NCBI GenBank assembly: GCA_036874045.1
Contig: CM072338.1
Coordinates: 16,080,501 to 16,144,500, forward strand
Direction: 5' to 3'
DNA: 64,000 bases
Source: Cymodocea nodosa
Lineage: Eukaryota; Streptophyta; Magnoliopsida; Alismatales; Cymodoceaceae
The translations under genes were made by a program, and so were the position numbers. The notes beneath the pieces were generated by a model. That model ran no database searches. It was not told the DNA's origin and saw only the letters and a list, made by a program, of their open reading frames with translations. Below, piece after piece: positions 45,201 to 60,200 of this stretch. The first letter of the stretch is position 1, and each line of letters begins with the position of its first letter.

Positions 45201-48200
45201 CCTCTAGTAATTACCTTGAGAACTACCTTCACAATGTGCATGAGCCTCACCGGTAATTTTATTGATAGATAGAACACTTTTGTTGCCACTTGACCACTGC
45301 CCCACTGTCAGTCCATTTTTTCCAACTAACACACGTTTCAAGTGGGCTAAAGTTAAATGTGACAAAAAAAATGGCAATTATGATAGATAGCAATTCAATG
45401 CTACTTGCTGTACATGTTTAATAATTATAATTACCAAGAAAACATGAGATGAAGCCTAAGAATATATTGCATGAACATTATTTCTTCAGTGCATTTCCAA
45501 ATTATTGGTCAATCATAAATATCCAAAAACTAAAATTTTATGTCGTTTCAAGTTCTTGTTCTAGACATAAAGAGTGCAAATAACAAATCCAGGTGTGAAG
45601 AATTGTTCATGGGTAACTTTTTAACAATTTCTTGTTATTATATTTTACCTTATATTGAAAATGACCACAAAACCCATAAACTCAAAATGCACAAAATGCA
45701 TTATAACATTCACTATATGAGGTGTATCAAAGAACCTTGCTGCAGTATTAAAGTAACAGCAATAGATTTAAAACATTAAATCATTGACAAAATCTACATG
45801 ATCTGAAATCACAAGAAACCAAATATCTAATTAGTTATATTATTTTGTAATCATTTTATCTTTCCCTTGTACATTTCAAGATCTTTACGTGAGGAAGGAA
45901 ATTGCTTTGGACTGTGAGCATGGACAATGTGTATGTCCGCTGATTCATGATGAGATATTTCATGAACTTGCATCTCATGCTTCTACTCTGCAATCTTCTC
46001 TTATATGGCACTATTGTCTAAGACTGGATCCTGCAAGTGCCTACCCATCAATTAGGACCCATGAGATCTGGTTAATGGGATGCATAGCATTTGCACATTT
46101 ATTTTAAAAAAAAAAAAACTAGTATTGCGATCCCCCTATTTTAACCACACTTTCTTGGATTTTTGTCTCCAATCTGCCTCGTCCAGTTCAAGAAGGAACC
46201 CTAATTCTACTTTCGTCACCCTACAATCCTCTCTTTTGGTGAATGAAATGTCAGTGGATTCTTTGGTCTTGTCAATGCGCTGAATGTATACAAGTGCAGA
46301 CTCCCTGCTTAACTGTCAACCTGCACACACCAAGTATCACTCATCACTTGTCTAAATTCTTCCACCAGCAAGATATCTGATGCAAGATATCTCCTGTGTC
46401 AATCAGCAAAGGCATATAATCTGAGGCCACTCAGGTAGACCCAATATTGCTAACTTTCAGGTGCAAGGTTCCCAATCATTATCCATCACGATCTATCAAA
46501 GGATGAGTGGGTTTTGAAAGTTGGACTAAGCAAAAACATGACCCTCAATTGGCAAGTCCAAAAGACCACGCTCCTTAATCCATTCAGAGAAAAACATCTT
46601 TCGATAATAACTGGCCTCCTAAAGATCACTCCTCTGGGCTTGGAATACAGTAAAATCTCTCATGACCATCCAAGAATGACCCCAAACAGGACCTCAGATA
46701 ACTCAGGAAAGAAAAGCTATTGTTCTTGATGGTTGGTAGGCCCATAAACTCAAGTGAAAAGTGTCAAGTCACCACTATTCACCTCTTTAAGAAGAGTAGA
46801 GCAGGATAAAAAATCAAATCACTGATTCACCACTGTGAAGATAGAATTGATCCGTGCCAAAAAGATTCCTTAGGAAGCATTGGAAACCTCCTTGCAAACA
46901 AAACCATCCAATAGTTCACCCCAGGACTCCAAGTACAGCAGGCTCTAGAGAACTCATCTTCATTTCCTACAGTGCGGCTACTGAAACGTGACTTGGTGAA
47001 TATTGCTTGCTATCCATTTTCACTTTGTCCTCCCACTGAGGTCCCTCACACTCAAGGATAGCATCTTCATTTTTTCACCGTAGACCCCAGCCCACTTTTT
47101 CCCCCTGCAGAGAGCCAGCCAGACCACCACTCCTTCCCTATTGAGTATCAGCCAGTCTGCCGACCTCTACTTGAAGTTCTTAACAGGCCCCTAAAGCCAC
47201 CCACACAGAAGCCACATGCACCTCTGGCTTGCATCCATGAAGAATCTTTCCCATCCAAAGGAATCCAATAGAGAGAAGAGGGAGAATACATGACAAACCC
47301 ACTACCAAGAAGAGACAAATCTCCCCCCTCCTTGTTAGGCACCATCTCCTGCTTTGGCATCCTGGTGGGAGTTGCCAAGATTAAATTCATGACATCAATA
47401 TTGCTATGACTAGCTCCTAATTAAAAGTGACACTGTAGTGACTAGCTCCTAATAACTTTAACAAAAAAAGGTAGAAATTCAGAAGTGATGTTTGTTTGTT
47501 AGAGTAATACTATAAGCAGATTTTTAAATCTACCATTTAGTCATTTTTTAAGAAAATAAGTAATGCAATGAATATTTGACGTGATACAAATTATTTTTAT
47601 TGATATTGTAATATTATAAATTATATGAAATAATACAATAGATATTAAAAAATAAAAAAATTTAATTTATGTTGTGAAATTATTTTTTCAATTTATATGA
47701 CATAATTTTTAATATCATTAATTATTTTAAATTGAAAATTATAATTTTTAATTATATTTATAATATTTTATCACAAACAAGGGTTTTTTGCGTTATAAGA
47801 GTGACTCCTTTACTTGAGCACAAAGATGAAACTGTCACACTCAAAGATCATCCAAGTATAAAACTTAAAACTAAAAGCAGGTTAGAGTCAAACATACTAA
47901 AGTATCACAGATGAGTTTATTTCATTCTGTCCTATACCTAACACCTAACATGGGTTAGAGCTATGAGCAAGGTGAAACAAACACACCTTATGTCATAGAT
48001 TTGGTAAGCAAACAAGCACAAGGGTTGGATGCTAGAGACCCTCTTGTGCAAGTACCTCAAAAGGGCCTCCAAGAACCTCTGTACTAGGGACATCAATGAT
48101 TGAGCCATGGCAACCAATGAGGTAGGCAGCACCAAGAACAGGAGAGGGGAGTCACTCATAGGGGTCCACAAATTAAACAATTAACTATTAACGACTCAAC

Positions 48201-51200
48201 TTAAGTCAAGTAATGGCCAACCAAAGTTATATCAAGTCAGTTAGCAGTTACCGTTAATATATCAACTTAGATAATGGAAATGCTTAATCAATGTTTTGGA
48301 CTTTTGATTAACCAATCCAATCAGATCAATTCAAATAAAAGATAGGTAAATTTTATTCATCTATTTCTTTGATAATAATATTACAAACTTTATGATCAAA
48401 TATTTTTCAAGTAAATAAGTGAAAATAATACAGATAAAAGTTAGAATGATTAAATGATCTATGTAATTTCTAATTATTAATCAATCAATTTAACTAACAG
48501 TTAACCATATACTGAACTAACTTTTAGAATTGATTAATTATTAACCATTTATTTACTAGTCGATTAATAGAATGAATTTGGGCACTCCGATAAAGTCATG
48601 CCAGATAATAATTTTTCCAACCTTAACTGCCCATTTGTGCAATCTTGATTGCTCATGTTGGAATTGCTAAGTATCAACAAGAGGTTCAGTTAGGACGAGA
48701 GGATGAGAACTGGTGTAAGAATGAGAGTGTCAATTTCAAACTCTTGGATACATCCAAGGAAGGGAGGATTCCCTGAAGGAAGGGTGGGAAAGATGGTGGA
48801 TTCAAGTTTCCTTCCTTCAACGGAGAAAGAAGAGTGGAGCTCTTCCGAACTATAGCAAGATTGGGTTTTGAAGCAAGGTGTATATGTTTGTCATGGAAGA
48901 GGAGGTGTTAAGGGAGGAGAGGAAGAGGTTGAGTACTAAAAAACAGCAACAAATGAGGAAGTCAAGGAAAAACGTTGGAGTGGTGTGTGGTGGAGGCAGT
49001 TGTGGCAGCAATAGAGGGATGAGTGCATTTTTTTATAGCTGACAAAATACTGGACAATCAAGTTTTCATTTATCTTATAAACAGATTGAAAATGTTCACT
49101 ATGTAGGTCACAAGCACGTTCAAGAAATTTACAAATTATCTAAAAATAGATTACAAAGTATCTTGATCTAGTTTACGAGTTCATAAAACTAGATTACAAG
49201 TCCTGACTCTGAAACATTTGACTAATATAATATATTGGTTATAAATTGATCAAGCCACAAACTTTTGAATAAGGTCATAATAACATAAAAACATACCACA
49301 AAAACATAAAATCAGGTTACAAATAATCAATCCTGGACATTATTACCTTAGCAATGAGATGCCACTTTCATTCTCTCCTATCAACATACACAGACATGCA
49401 AACACATTCTAGCTCAAGAAGGTGGATAAATGGTTATCCATTATTCTTTTATTCTATCAACAAAAGAGAAAATAGACCCTGAGAGTATAATGCTAGGAAG
49501 CTAACCTATAAAAAGAAATAAATTAAAACACAAAAGAAAAAGAAGAACTTTCACGAAGCAGCTATTTACAAATCACACATCATTTTAACTGCAAAAACCA
49601 ACATAAGATTATGTGCTGAAAATCATCTTACCATCACCAATTACACTAAAATTAAGAAGATTTCCAACTTGAATAACTGGATTTCTGGGAATCAGCTGGG
49701 GACCAACCAATACCTAAATAAAGGAATCACCTGGGTAGTGAAACACTTTCCTCAAGCAGGTTCCTAACTAATTTTAAAGTCAATTGTTCTGAAGAAAATT
49801 GCAAGGTATTCGTATTCAATTTAGAGATTTGGATATGCTAAAGGAGAAAAGTACCAGGATGTATGCTGCCTTCTTTGGGTCATTTTTAATGAGTATCTTC
49901 AACAGGGCTTTACCTTCCTTTTGAGCCTGCATGAGAAGTGAGGAAAATAAACTCTGGTGTACGCACATGCAAGTGTGAGAACATACAAAGAGAAAGACCA
50001 GATATTTCTCATATCATAGTTATGCAGATTAGATTACTGAGGAAACACTAAACAGCTTTCATTGATTCTTGAAGAAATTAGAACAAAACTAAGTGACAGA
50101 AGCTTGTTAACCTGAAGATGTGCAACCCCTGAACTGTAGTTTCTGTGGTCACTTTCAGAAGGCATGTGAATAGATACAATATCATGATGGTTCGTTTCAA
50201 CATCTAATGAAACTGCACCATGTGCTTGAAAAAAGGGATACCCTATCGAAAGAAAATGATGGTATCAAAAATTATCAACTAAATATCTTCACCAAAAAAT
50301 ATGATAAACTCATCAAGGCATGCAGAAATACCTAGATCATCGGAGTAACTAATAACAATGTCAAGTATATCATTCACAGCAAGATGGACAATATGAGACA
50401 TAAATTCCCCTGAACTTACCCTGACTTGTTCAACCTACAATTCAAAAAATACAAGAGAAAAAATATCTTATTGTTAGAAGCAAGTTACTAAAATATTCAT
50501 TACCGTGTCATGCAATACCTTGATATCATTATACCAACAAACTATTTATCAAGGAATACAACAGCTCAAAAGCATATATAAATTTGATTTTTCATTGCAA
50601 AAGTTGGAATAAATACAGAGCAGTAGAAAAGAAACAACATCTATGTTACCGTAATTGAATACCAACATCAGAATAGCCTGCATAAGCATGAACCACAAAC
50701 TGTCATGCCGACATAAACATGTTTTTCAGCATTGAGCTTCAGATGTAGTAGATGACAAAACTTCGACAATGACAATGAAAAACTTATCCTTTTTAAGCAT
50801 TTTTGAGAAAGAATACAATTCATTTTCCTTTTCAATAGGTAATAGAAATATTTATTCTGAAATGATTGGAATAGAGAGAAAATAACTTGTGGTACAAGAC
50901 ATCTCTCAAATTTATGGAGATAATGCCAACATTAACATCTTTTACATGTCGCTCAAACTAGCCATTCAGTTTTCCTTGCTAGTATGATGAAAAGCTGACA
51001 ACCTATGTACAGGCTAGATAGCAAGGAATGCCTTTGTTAATGAAGAGTTCACAGAAACTAGATTTATAAGCTAAAGAATTGAAATTTCCTTTATCAAAGC
51101 AGAACTTAAAAGCTTCACATAGCTAACCCTCTATGAAGATTTATAAGCTTCTCCTTCTGTAAGGACTTTTCTCTATGAAGCTCAAAAAAATTTTCGGAGC

Positions 51201-54200
51201 AAAAAGGAAGAATCTTATATAATAAGCAGATCAAGCACACCATCATGAGGAACCAAAGTTTCACAAAAGTAATTTTCTTATTGCTAACCCTCTTCATATC
51301 AACAAGTATCGCTTAACAATGTAGCAATGAAAACTCCTGGCAATCATGTACAGCAAAAGATTCCAGACCACCCAGGATATATGGCATGTGAAGATACGAT
51401 GCCTGATGTGCTGATCCATGTCCTTGTAAAGGAAGCATTTGAAGTCATCAGCATCAGCTAATCTTCTGTTGATTGTCTTATAGCTGAAAGCCTTCCCTTC
51501 CACTTAGTGATCTAACTTTCAAAGTTGTTCTATACATACACATTCCAATCTGATCATCCTGGTATTTAGAGATATGTTATCCAAATATATGAGGTTGCTT
51601 GTTGTATCAGTATTGTGTTGATCTATAGGTATGCAACACTTTGACATTGTACTCTCCTGTATTAGTTATAACTTAAGCTATAATTACAAATTTTTGTGAC
51701 ATATATCAATCTTTTGTCAATTATGATTTATGGTACTTTGTGTGATGAATCCAAGTCATCAGCATCAGTTAATCTTCTGCTGATTGCCTTAACTTCAAGC
51801 CTTCCAAAAGTGGCTTCCACTTAATGATCTAACTTTCAAGGGTGTTTTATACAAACATATTCCAATGTGGTCACAACAAACTCAAATATAATAGTATTAG
51901 CAAGTTGTTTGATTCTTGCAGGTTTCTTTTGTGATGCATTGGTGATGCGGGCAACACTCAGAGGATCCCTTCCTCCTTGTTTCAGAGCCCAATAGGCCTC
52001 CTACTGGGTTCTTCATGATGGCATCTGTCAACACCAAAGATCCTCTTCAGTTGCCGGTGCATTTCCATGAGTCAAATGCTCCTTTAGATGGCATGTCAAG
52101 CTGTCCTCCCACTTTCATGGTGACAATCAAAGACTTCTTGTTTGCACTAGTCTTCCTCAACATTCTGGTGAGGGCACCAGTGATGGAGAACAGTGAACTT
52201 GTGTTGTGCTTTTCCCAGGAAGAGGTCAACAGCTTGGCCTTGAGTTTCAACTGGGCATTGATTAATCACTTTAGCAGCACTCGTCTGAGCACACTTGACA
52301 TTCTGACAGAGATTAAAAGGGTGATCTCCTTCAAAGACAATGTTGTCCCTGCTACCATTGATTTCAAATACATAATCATACGATTCAAGAACCGTGAAGA
52401 CTTCATCAAGGCATATACCAAGGATGCTTGGATCATCAAAGGGAAGAGAAGGCTTACTACAAGGTGGTCTCCTTCTTTCTCGCCTGGGTTGAACTTTCCT
52501 TGGGTGCTAGTTTAGGTTTTATCTACCCAAACTAAAGGTGCATCTCCAAGCCCCTGCAGCAGTGAAATCCATTGCCAACATATTGGAGTGCTTTCTCTCT
52601 ATGCACCATGACGTTCAACACTACACTAAACCTATCAAACTCTCTACCAAGAGTGATTAAGATTAAGAACGAGAATGAGTTCATTGAACTGGAGGAATAC
52701 AACTCAAGGAAGCCAAAATTCTACTCTCACTGCTTCAAGATTGGTCAACCTATTGAAAAGTGTTAGAAATGTCAAGGGCCCTCCTTGGACAGATGGGGAC
52801 TCTGTCAAAGATGAGGCCAACAAGAAAGGCAAGGAGTAGTCTATGAATTTACAATTGAAGGGAGACGGTTGGTCTCAAGTGAGGCACTAACGAAAGGCAT
52901 CCAAGAGGGTCTCTCAATAAAAGGAGCCCTCTTGGGACCATCAAGAGGAGCCTTTGGTTCCTTAGAATTCCTTATCATTGAAGCTTAACCAAACCCACAA
53001 GAACCTAGACTCATCAAAGGAGGCTCCCCCTGAAAAATCAAGGGATGAACCCCAAAATGTCCTAGACCCCCATGAGGTGGAGCTTGAGAAGCCAACTCAG
53101 CCCACAGCAAATACTGTCTCAGATCCTCCCACTCAAGCAAAGGTGAAATGGACAAATCTTGAAGAGGGGTTCAGTTTAGAGGAGGAGGTTCTTAAGGGAA
53201 ACCAAAACTTTGAAGTTAAGTCCAACTTGAACTTTGTTCCTATTAGTGATTCAACGCTAGAGAATGATGGGGCCGCTTTCCAAGTAGAGGTGAATCACCG
53301 TTCGAAGAGGGAGGGTGACCATTGGCAGAAAGGTCACTCTTACGTCCTAAAGAGATTCTATCCTCTTAGGAGCCAAAAGGGGTCCCCTTCTACAGCTGAA
53401 AAAGCTACACATAACCATGAATTACATGAAAGATGTCCTCTCTTGGTGTAACAATCAAAAAGGACTCAAGAGGCAGTATAGGAGGCTTGACAGAGTTTTG
53501 GTCAACAACATGGATGTCATGAAGTCTTTGGTGAGATATCTACACAGAATGTATTCAAATCATTCCCCAATGATCCTCTCTTTGGTGGAGGATTGTTGGA
53601 CTGGTGTTGCCCCATTCAAATTTCAACGCATGTGGACCTTGCACTTGGACCTTCCTAAAGTAATGGAAAGTCTTTGGCAAACTATAGAGGATCTATGCCC
53701 TTGAGATGCTTGAGTAAGAAGTTATCTACCCTCAAGTTGCATCTCAAGTAGGAATCAAATGATCTTTGGCCACATTGACCAAAACAGAGCTAATCTTATG
53801 CAGGATATTGGGATTGCAAAGGTCAAATTACATGAAGGTTGGGACAAGGACACCTTTGAGCACCTGGAGGGTTTGCACAAGGATTTGGCTAGTAGGGATC
53901 ACCAAAAGGAGGTTTTTCTAGCCCAAAAAGTATTCATCAAATGGCTATGAGAAGGCGACAATAATACTACTTATTTCCACAACGTCATCAATTGTAGACA
54001 TGGTACCAATTGGGTTGGGGCACTCACTACCAACACTAGGTCTAACGAAAAGGGAAGGAGCATTCTTTTCTACCTTTTTATCCTCTAAAGGATCTAAGTA
54101 GATGGACCATCTATTACATGTTATTCCTAAGGTGACTGAGAACGAGGAAAACCTTTTGTTTTACAGGATTCTTGTCAAGAGTTGATTAGGGATCTAAAAA

Positions 54201-57200
54201 TTGTCCCTTACAAGCAAGGGAATATACAAATATATTGGGTACATATATGGTTAAACGGATCCTCCATTTAACCTAGACCTAAATACTCATATAAGTTCAC
54301 ACTCTCCCTCAAGCTGGAATATATATATTTGTCATTCTAAGCTTGTTACGAAGATAAGAGAAACTATTGTAGCTAAGCTCTTTTGTAAAGATGTCAGCAA
54401 TTTCTTCTTTAGGCAGAGTATAAGGTGTACAAATAACTCTTTTAACCACCAAATCACGAGCATAGTGGCAATCAACTTCAATGTGTTCGGTTCTTTCATA
54501 AAAGACTTCATTCTTGGCAATATAAATCACTAACTAATTGTCACAATGCATCTGCACAAGGAGTTCAACTGTAACCCTAAGTTCCTCCAAAAGGGACTTC
54601 ATCCACATCACCTCCCAAACAATGAATTAATATGATCAAGACTACTACTAGTTTTGAGAAAGGTGGCTTTCCATTTTGCTATTGGGTTGTATGATCTTCA
54701 AATGACAAACCAAATGTGCTTATTTTAAGAATTTAGTGCAAAACAAACTTGCCAAATGGAAAAGTAGACTTCATTCTCCTAGAGCTCACCTCACCTTGTT
54801 GAAACATGTCCTTTTCAATCTCCTAGTTCATCTTATAAGCATGTATGACATCCCTAGAGGTATCCTTAATAGACTCCATTCCATTTTCACCAATTTTCTA
54901 TGGAGTGAAGGTAAAGCTCATTGGATGAGATGATCAAAAATTACCAAACCTATAGATGAAAGTGGCCTTGGCCTAAGAGACCTCCACAAAATGGTGTTTG
55001 CCTTGAAGATGAAGATGACATGGAGGAGCTTCAACAAGAACTCAATCTAGGCTATGGTTACTACAACCAAACACAAGCTCCCTTTCCAAAACCATGGCTC
55101 AAACATCTCTCCTATTGCAAGGTCCCTTTAGGAAGTGGATGAAAATCACTCCCTTTGCCAAGTGGCTTGGTGGTCATGGCAATCTCAATTTCTAGAGGGA
55201 TTGGTGCATGGCATTGGAACCCCTTACTTCTCATATGATTCTAACACTCAGCTTGGAAAACCTAATGGTCACAAAGATGGCAGATAGCTTAGAGATCCTT
55301 GACTCTATGTCCCTTTTGCCCAACCTCATGTAGGAAATTCAAAGCAATTTACAATTACTTTCAAATAACGAAGATTCCTTTAGTTAGGTACTTCCTTCTA
55401 GTAAGCACATCATTATTCAAATGACCTAAGAAGTCACTCACCAAAGAGCTAGTCCAAATAGGAGGGGTTTGTGGCCTTTGCTACAAGTTTCTTTTAACTA
55501 AAATCTCATTTTTCCTCTAGAGGCTTTCCCAATCCATTCTTCCCATTGAGATGAATGCAAAAAAAAGAGGTATTAGCTAGCCTTTGGCTGCAAATGCTGT
55601 CAATTCAGGCATAAAAAGGAAACTTCCCAACATATCTGCTTCGAAGGAGATTGGGTCATCCTCACCAAGTTTTGGATTAATAGGAGACTAGGTATTCAAT
55701 TGCACTTCCAAGATGATTAGAGACATTTTGCATGGGGTGCCCTGGCCAAAAATAGAAAGTCCCTTTCCACTAATTGTCTAAAATTCTTGGTGGCAACTAT
55801 TCTATGGGAGTGTTGAAAGGAGGTGTATAGCCATCTATGAGAACAAAAGGGGATCTTTTGACAACATCAAGAATAGGACGGAGGCTGCTCTCTATACCTT
55901 TATCCAAGTACATGAAAATGTCTATTGCCATCTAGGGGATATTTCCACTCTGAAGTGCCTGGGCTTCCAATTCTTAAATCAAATTAGGAGATTGGACATC
56001 TAGTACTCTTGGGAAAAGTCAACTAGATTGAGAGTTAAACTCAACATCAACAAAGTTGTCAGCATGAAAGGTAACTCGACTAGGGGAGGAGTTGTCCATG
56101 ATGATAAAGGCATTATCATTTTCACTTACTGTAGCTACCTTGGTAAAATGAATGTTCTGGAGGCTGAGACATGCACCCTCACAGATGGTTTGAACTTCTA
56201 CCAACAAATGGATATCCCACTTAACCTTCTGGAGGTGGTTCAGAATATTACAGGTAGTGGTGACCATAAAGGCCCTCTTTTATGGGGTGGATTTATCTTT
56301 GACATCAGGTGGACCTTGACTATTCCCTTTGATTCATTCCTTAAGAGGTTAACTGGGTTGCAGACATTATGGCCAAGGTAGGTTCCAATGGGGGTTATCT
56401 TTAGGGCTAACAACCCTAAAGGGGCCTACACTCAAGCTCATCTAGATGCTTTAGGTATTCTTAACAGTGGGAGTAGGTGAGTCTTCTATTTTTGTTTGTG
56501 TGTCTTGTCTCTTTGTAACCAGATACAAATCCTCCAGTGAACCAAATTTTTGCATCCTTCCTTTCTTATGTTTACAAGCTCCTAACAACTTGAATAATAT
56601 TGTGTTAGGGTTTTACTTATATATATATATATATATTCCAATGTGATCATCCCAATCTTCAGAGCTATGTTATCCCAATATTTAAGGTTGCTTGTATCTA
56701 GATTGTGTTGGTACTATAGGTATGCAACACTTTGACCATATTAGTTATAACTTAAGCCACTATTACATATTTTGTAACATATACCAATTTTTTCCTACCG
56801 TGATTTATAGTATGTCGTGATGAATCACAAATGTGTGTTTTGCTATTAACATCTAATGCATGTATGTCGTACGTTATTTACCTATTAGTAATAAAACTTA
56901 TTACTAATAGGTTAATACCAATAGGATAATATCACCTCCACTAGACTTGCCAGCTTGTTGAGAAAACTCATATCCAATGCCTAAGCTTTTGTGGGGAGCC
57001 AATTCATCTTTGACAATATAGCCATCACACAAGAGATGGTTCAAAGAATAGATAGAGGTTCAAGGGGCAACAAGGTGCAAGTTTGTCCACCTTAAATTTG
57101 AACATAGAGAAAGCATATGATAAGATAGAATGGGAAGTGTTCTATGCTGTCTTGAGGCGTTTTGATTTTTGCAAGGACTGGATTGGGCTTGTCAAAAGGT

Positions 57201-60200
57201 GCATTAAAGATAACAATTATACCTTTATTGATAAATGGAGAAACATCAACGTTTTTCAAAGGCAGGGAGATCTCTTATCCCCTAGTCTGTTCATCCTAGT
57301 AGAGGAATTGCTTAGCAGAGGCTTAAATCACTTACTGGAATCAAAGCAGATACTCCCATACAATGTTAGCATGGGTAGAATAGCAATTTTGCATGTCTTG
57401 TATGTTGATGACGTCCTCCTCTTTTTAAATGGGAGGAAGCAATCGGTGAAAAGAGTTGTGGAGCTCCTGAAGGGTTCCACAGGGGAAAAAATTAACCAGA
57501 AGAGTTCCCCCATTGCTGCAAAAAGCATGCCTCTACATAGATGCAGGATGGTAGAGATCATCACCATCTTTAAACATGACCCCATTCCTTTTATCTATCT
57601 AGGCAGTCAGATTTACAAAGGAAAGACTAAGAAGCAACATTTTGAAGCCATGGTGAGAAAGATCTAGGATAAGCTTGCAGATTGGCAAATGAAGATGCTT
57701 AGTGTGAGACGTGGAGTCACCTAATCAAACACATGCTCACTAGTATTAGAATACATACTACGTGCATCTTTGATGTACCTAAAGGCACCCTTGAGAAGAT
57801 TCAAGGGGTTATAACAAACTTCCTTTGGGGAGGAACTCAGGAACAGCAGCAGACTCAATGGTTGAGCTGGGAAAGGATTACAAAACAGTCTCTAGAAGGT
57901 GACTTGGGTTTCTAATAAAGAAGTAACCAACTGGGCCAGATACATGTTCTCCAGTCTGAGGTGCTGTGACAAAGCCAAGGAATTTAACTTCATTTCTGTG
58001 TATGATTCAAAAAAAACTTCATTTTCATGTTAGACTTGGTGAATTAAAAATTTGGCATATGTTAATAAAATTTCGACACATTGATGTCTTGTCGATAGAA
58101 AGATGAGAAAGAAAATCACCTTGTGTAAGCAAAGTTACTATATCAATGATGTCATGTCAACAAGAAGAAAAATTCACATGTATCAGTAAAATTTCTTCAA
58201 CATATGACAATGTTTAATTCCATGGTCAAAATAATTGACTCTTATCAATCAATCTGCATCTTCTACTTATTTTTCCTATAATAAGCAATATAATACATAT
58301 GATGGATCTAAGTAATCTTATTCTCTCTCCAACCTCACTTAGTGGTGTCGAAAGGACACATTATTATCATACGATATGTTCTTCCAAATTCCAAGTCGAA
58401 ACTCCAGATGTTTTTATCTTCAATCTATGTACGCAAGAAGTCCTGCTCAGACTTCAAATTCAGAATACATGTAGAAACATATGTTTCAGAAAAAATTGAT
58501 GATCATAAATATTTATAAGAAAATGGATAGAAAATGAGCAATTCCTAGAAAAATCATTGCCATTATAAAGGGAAATATATATATTACGACTATACCTCAG
58601 CAACCTTCACACAACATGCAATCTCCAGTCTTCCACCCCCTACATCAGCCTGAATGCAAGCAAGACCATTGCTCTTCCTTGTCTTTATTTTATGTCCAGA
58701 GAGAGAAATAACATCATCCTCAGGAGTGAATCTGTTCTTACACGATGACAATACAGAATAAGTAACACTTCTATGTTGACGAGAATCTGTTTTCTCATTC
58801 AAGACAGATAATTGTGGTAAAACAGCTGATGTAGTATAAAATGGCGGAAGGACCCAGGTTATTGGAACACCAAGTGCAAGTGGAGGAGCAGATACAATTC
58901 TAACATTGTGCGATGCATTATAAGTCCTTGAAATCTTCCCTTTGCTGGAAATAAAATTGCAAGAGAATGAAACAGAAATTTTTGAACTCCCGGCAGACCT
59001 AGCAAAAAAACTCTTAGAATATATGAAAGCTAATGGAAATTTGATTACTTAAGTTAAGATAAAAAAGCAATAATAATAATAAATCTGAAATGAACTAAAA
59101 TTTGCATGACACATAATTAAGCTCAGTTATCAAACTGCTTAAATTTATATTAAAAATAAAATCTAGATACAAAACATATCACATTTAAAAGATAAATGTG
59201 AAACCAGATATTCAAATGGGATCAATGATCAATTTCTAGTTCAACCTTTCATCCTAAATCTAACTGATTACTTCTAACATCAAACAATAGTTCAAAATGG
59301 CACTCATATTGGATGACCTTTTTGGTTCAATACTGTCAAATGCATTTGGTTGATAGAGCATTTCACAACACACTTAAAAGCTCAATCAATTCGGTAAAGC
59401 CAAAGCACAATCTCTCCACAGGATCTGGAAGGGTTGATCCCAGGAGAAATTGATATTACAGCCAATGATCATATTGGATCAACCCAAAACCGATCCAAAT
59501 TGGTGAAAAATTTCTTATCAGAATTGGTCTGTGAAACCATGCTTGTAGGAACGACAATGGTAGTCCTGAGGTGGTGACCAAGGTTTCCCAGCCCTAGGTG
59601 GTAGTTTCCTAGGGTGGAGAGTTGGCAGCAGTGTCCGAGAAGGTACCAAAAGGCTGCACTAGAGTTTCACCTGAACTCTGGTACCATATGGATAAGATAA
59701 ATTAAGAAGAGGTGAATAATGCACCTGGCACAAAGGATGATTACAATATATAGATAATGGGTAATGGAACTCTAATGTAGTCAAATATTCATTTACCTAT
59801 TTATCTAAAACTAACATAATATTATTGCATAATCCAATGCCTGCCAATTAATCAAAGATCACAAACATAAGCTTAACTCTTAAGTAATCCTAATCGATAA
59901 AACCTTTCAAAAAGCCTTCAGTCAATTTTTGCAAGATTTTCAAGCAAGTCCATCAGCAACTAGGGTGTGTGTAATCCAGAAACACTTCCATCGTTAGAAA
60001 TTTCACTTCTTTGTTCCATTTTCACCAATAGAAGTTGCACTTCTATCTTACAAGTAAAAAAAATTAATGATATTCATATTTCTAGGCATTATTTATATCA
60101 TGATAACATTTGAAATCATCTAATTTTTTCATACATGCACCATTACGACCATTTTAGCAGCTAACATATGCTAGCTCCTAAAAATATTTATAAAATCCTT

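Noticed and set aside
48600..49030. Purine-rich, less AT-rich block in a GP210 intron
   Set aside because: It looked gene-like by composition but no frame longer than a few dozen residues and no motif was found on either strand.
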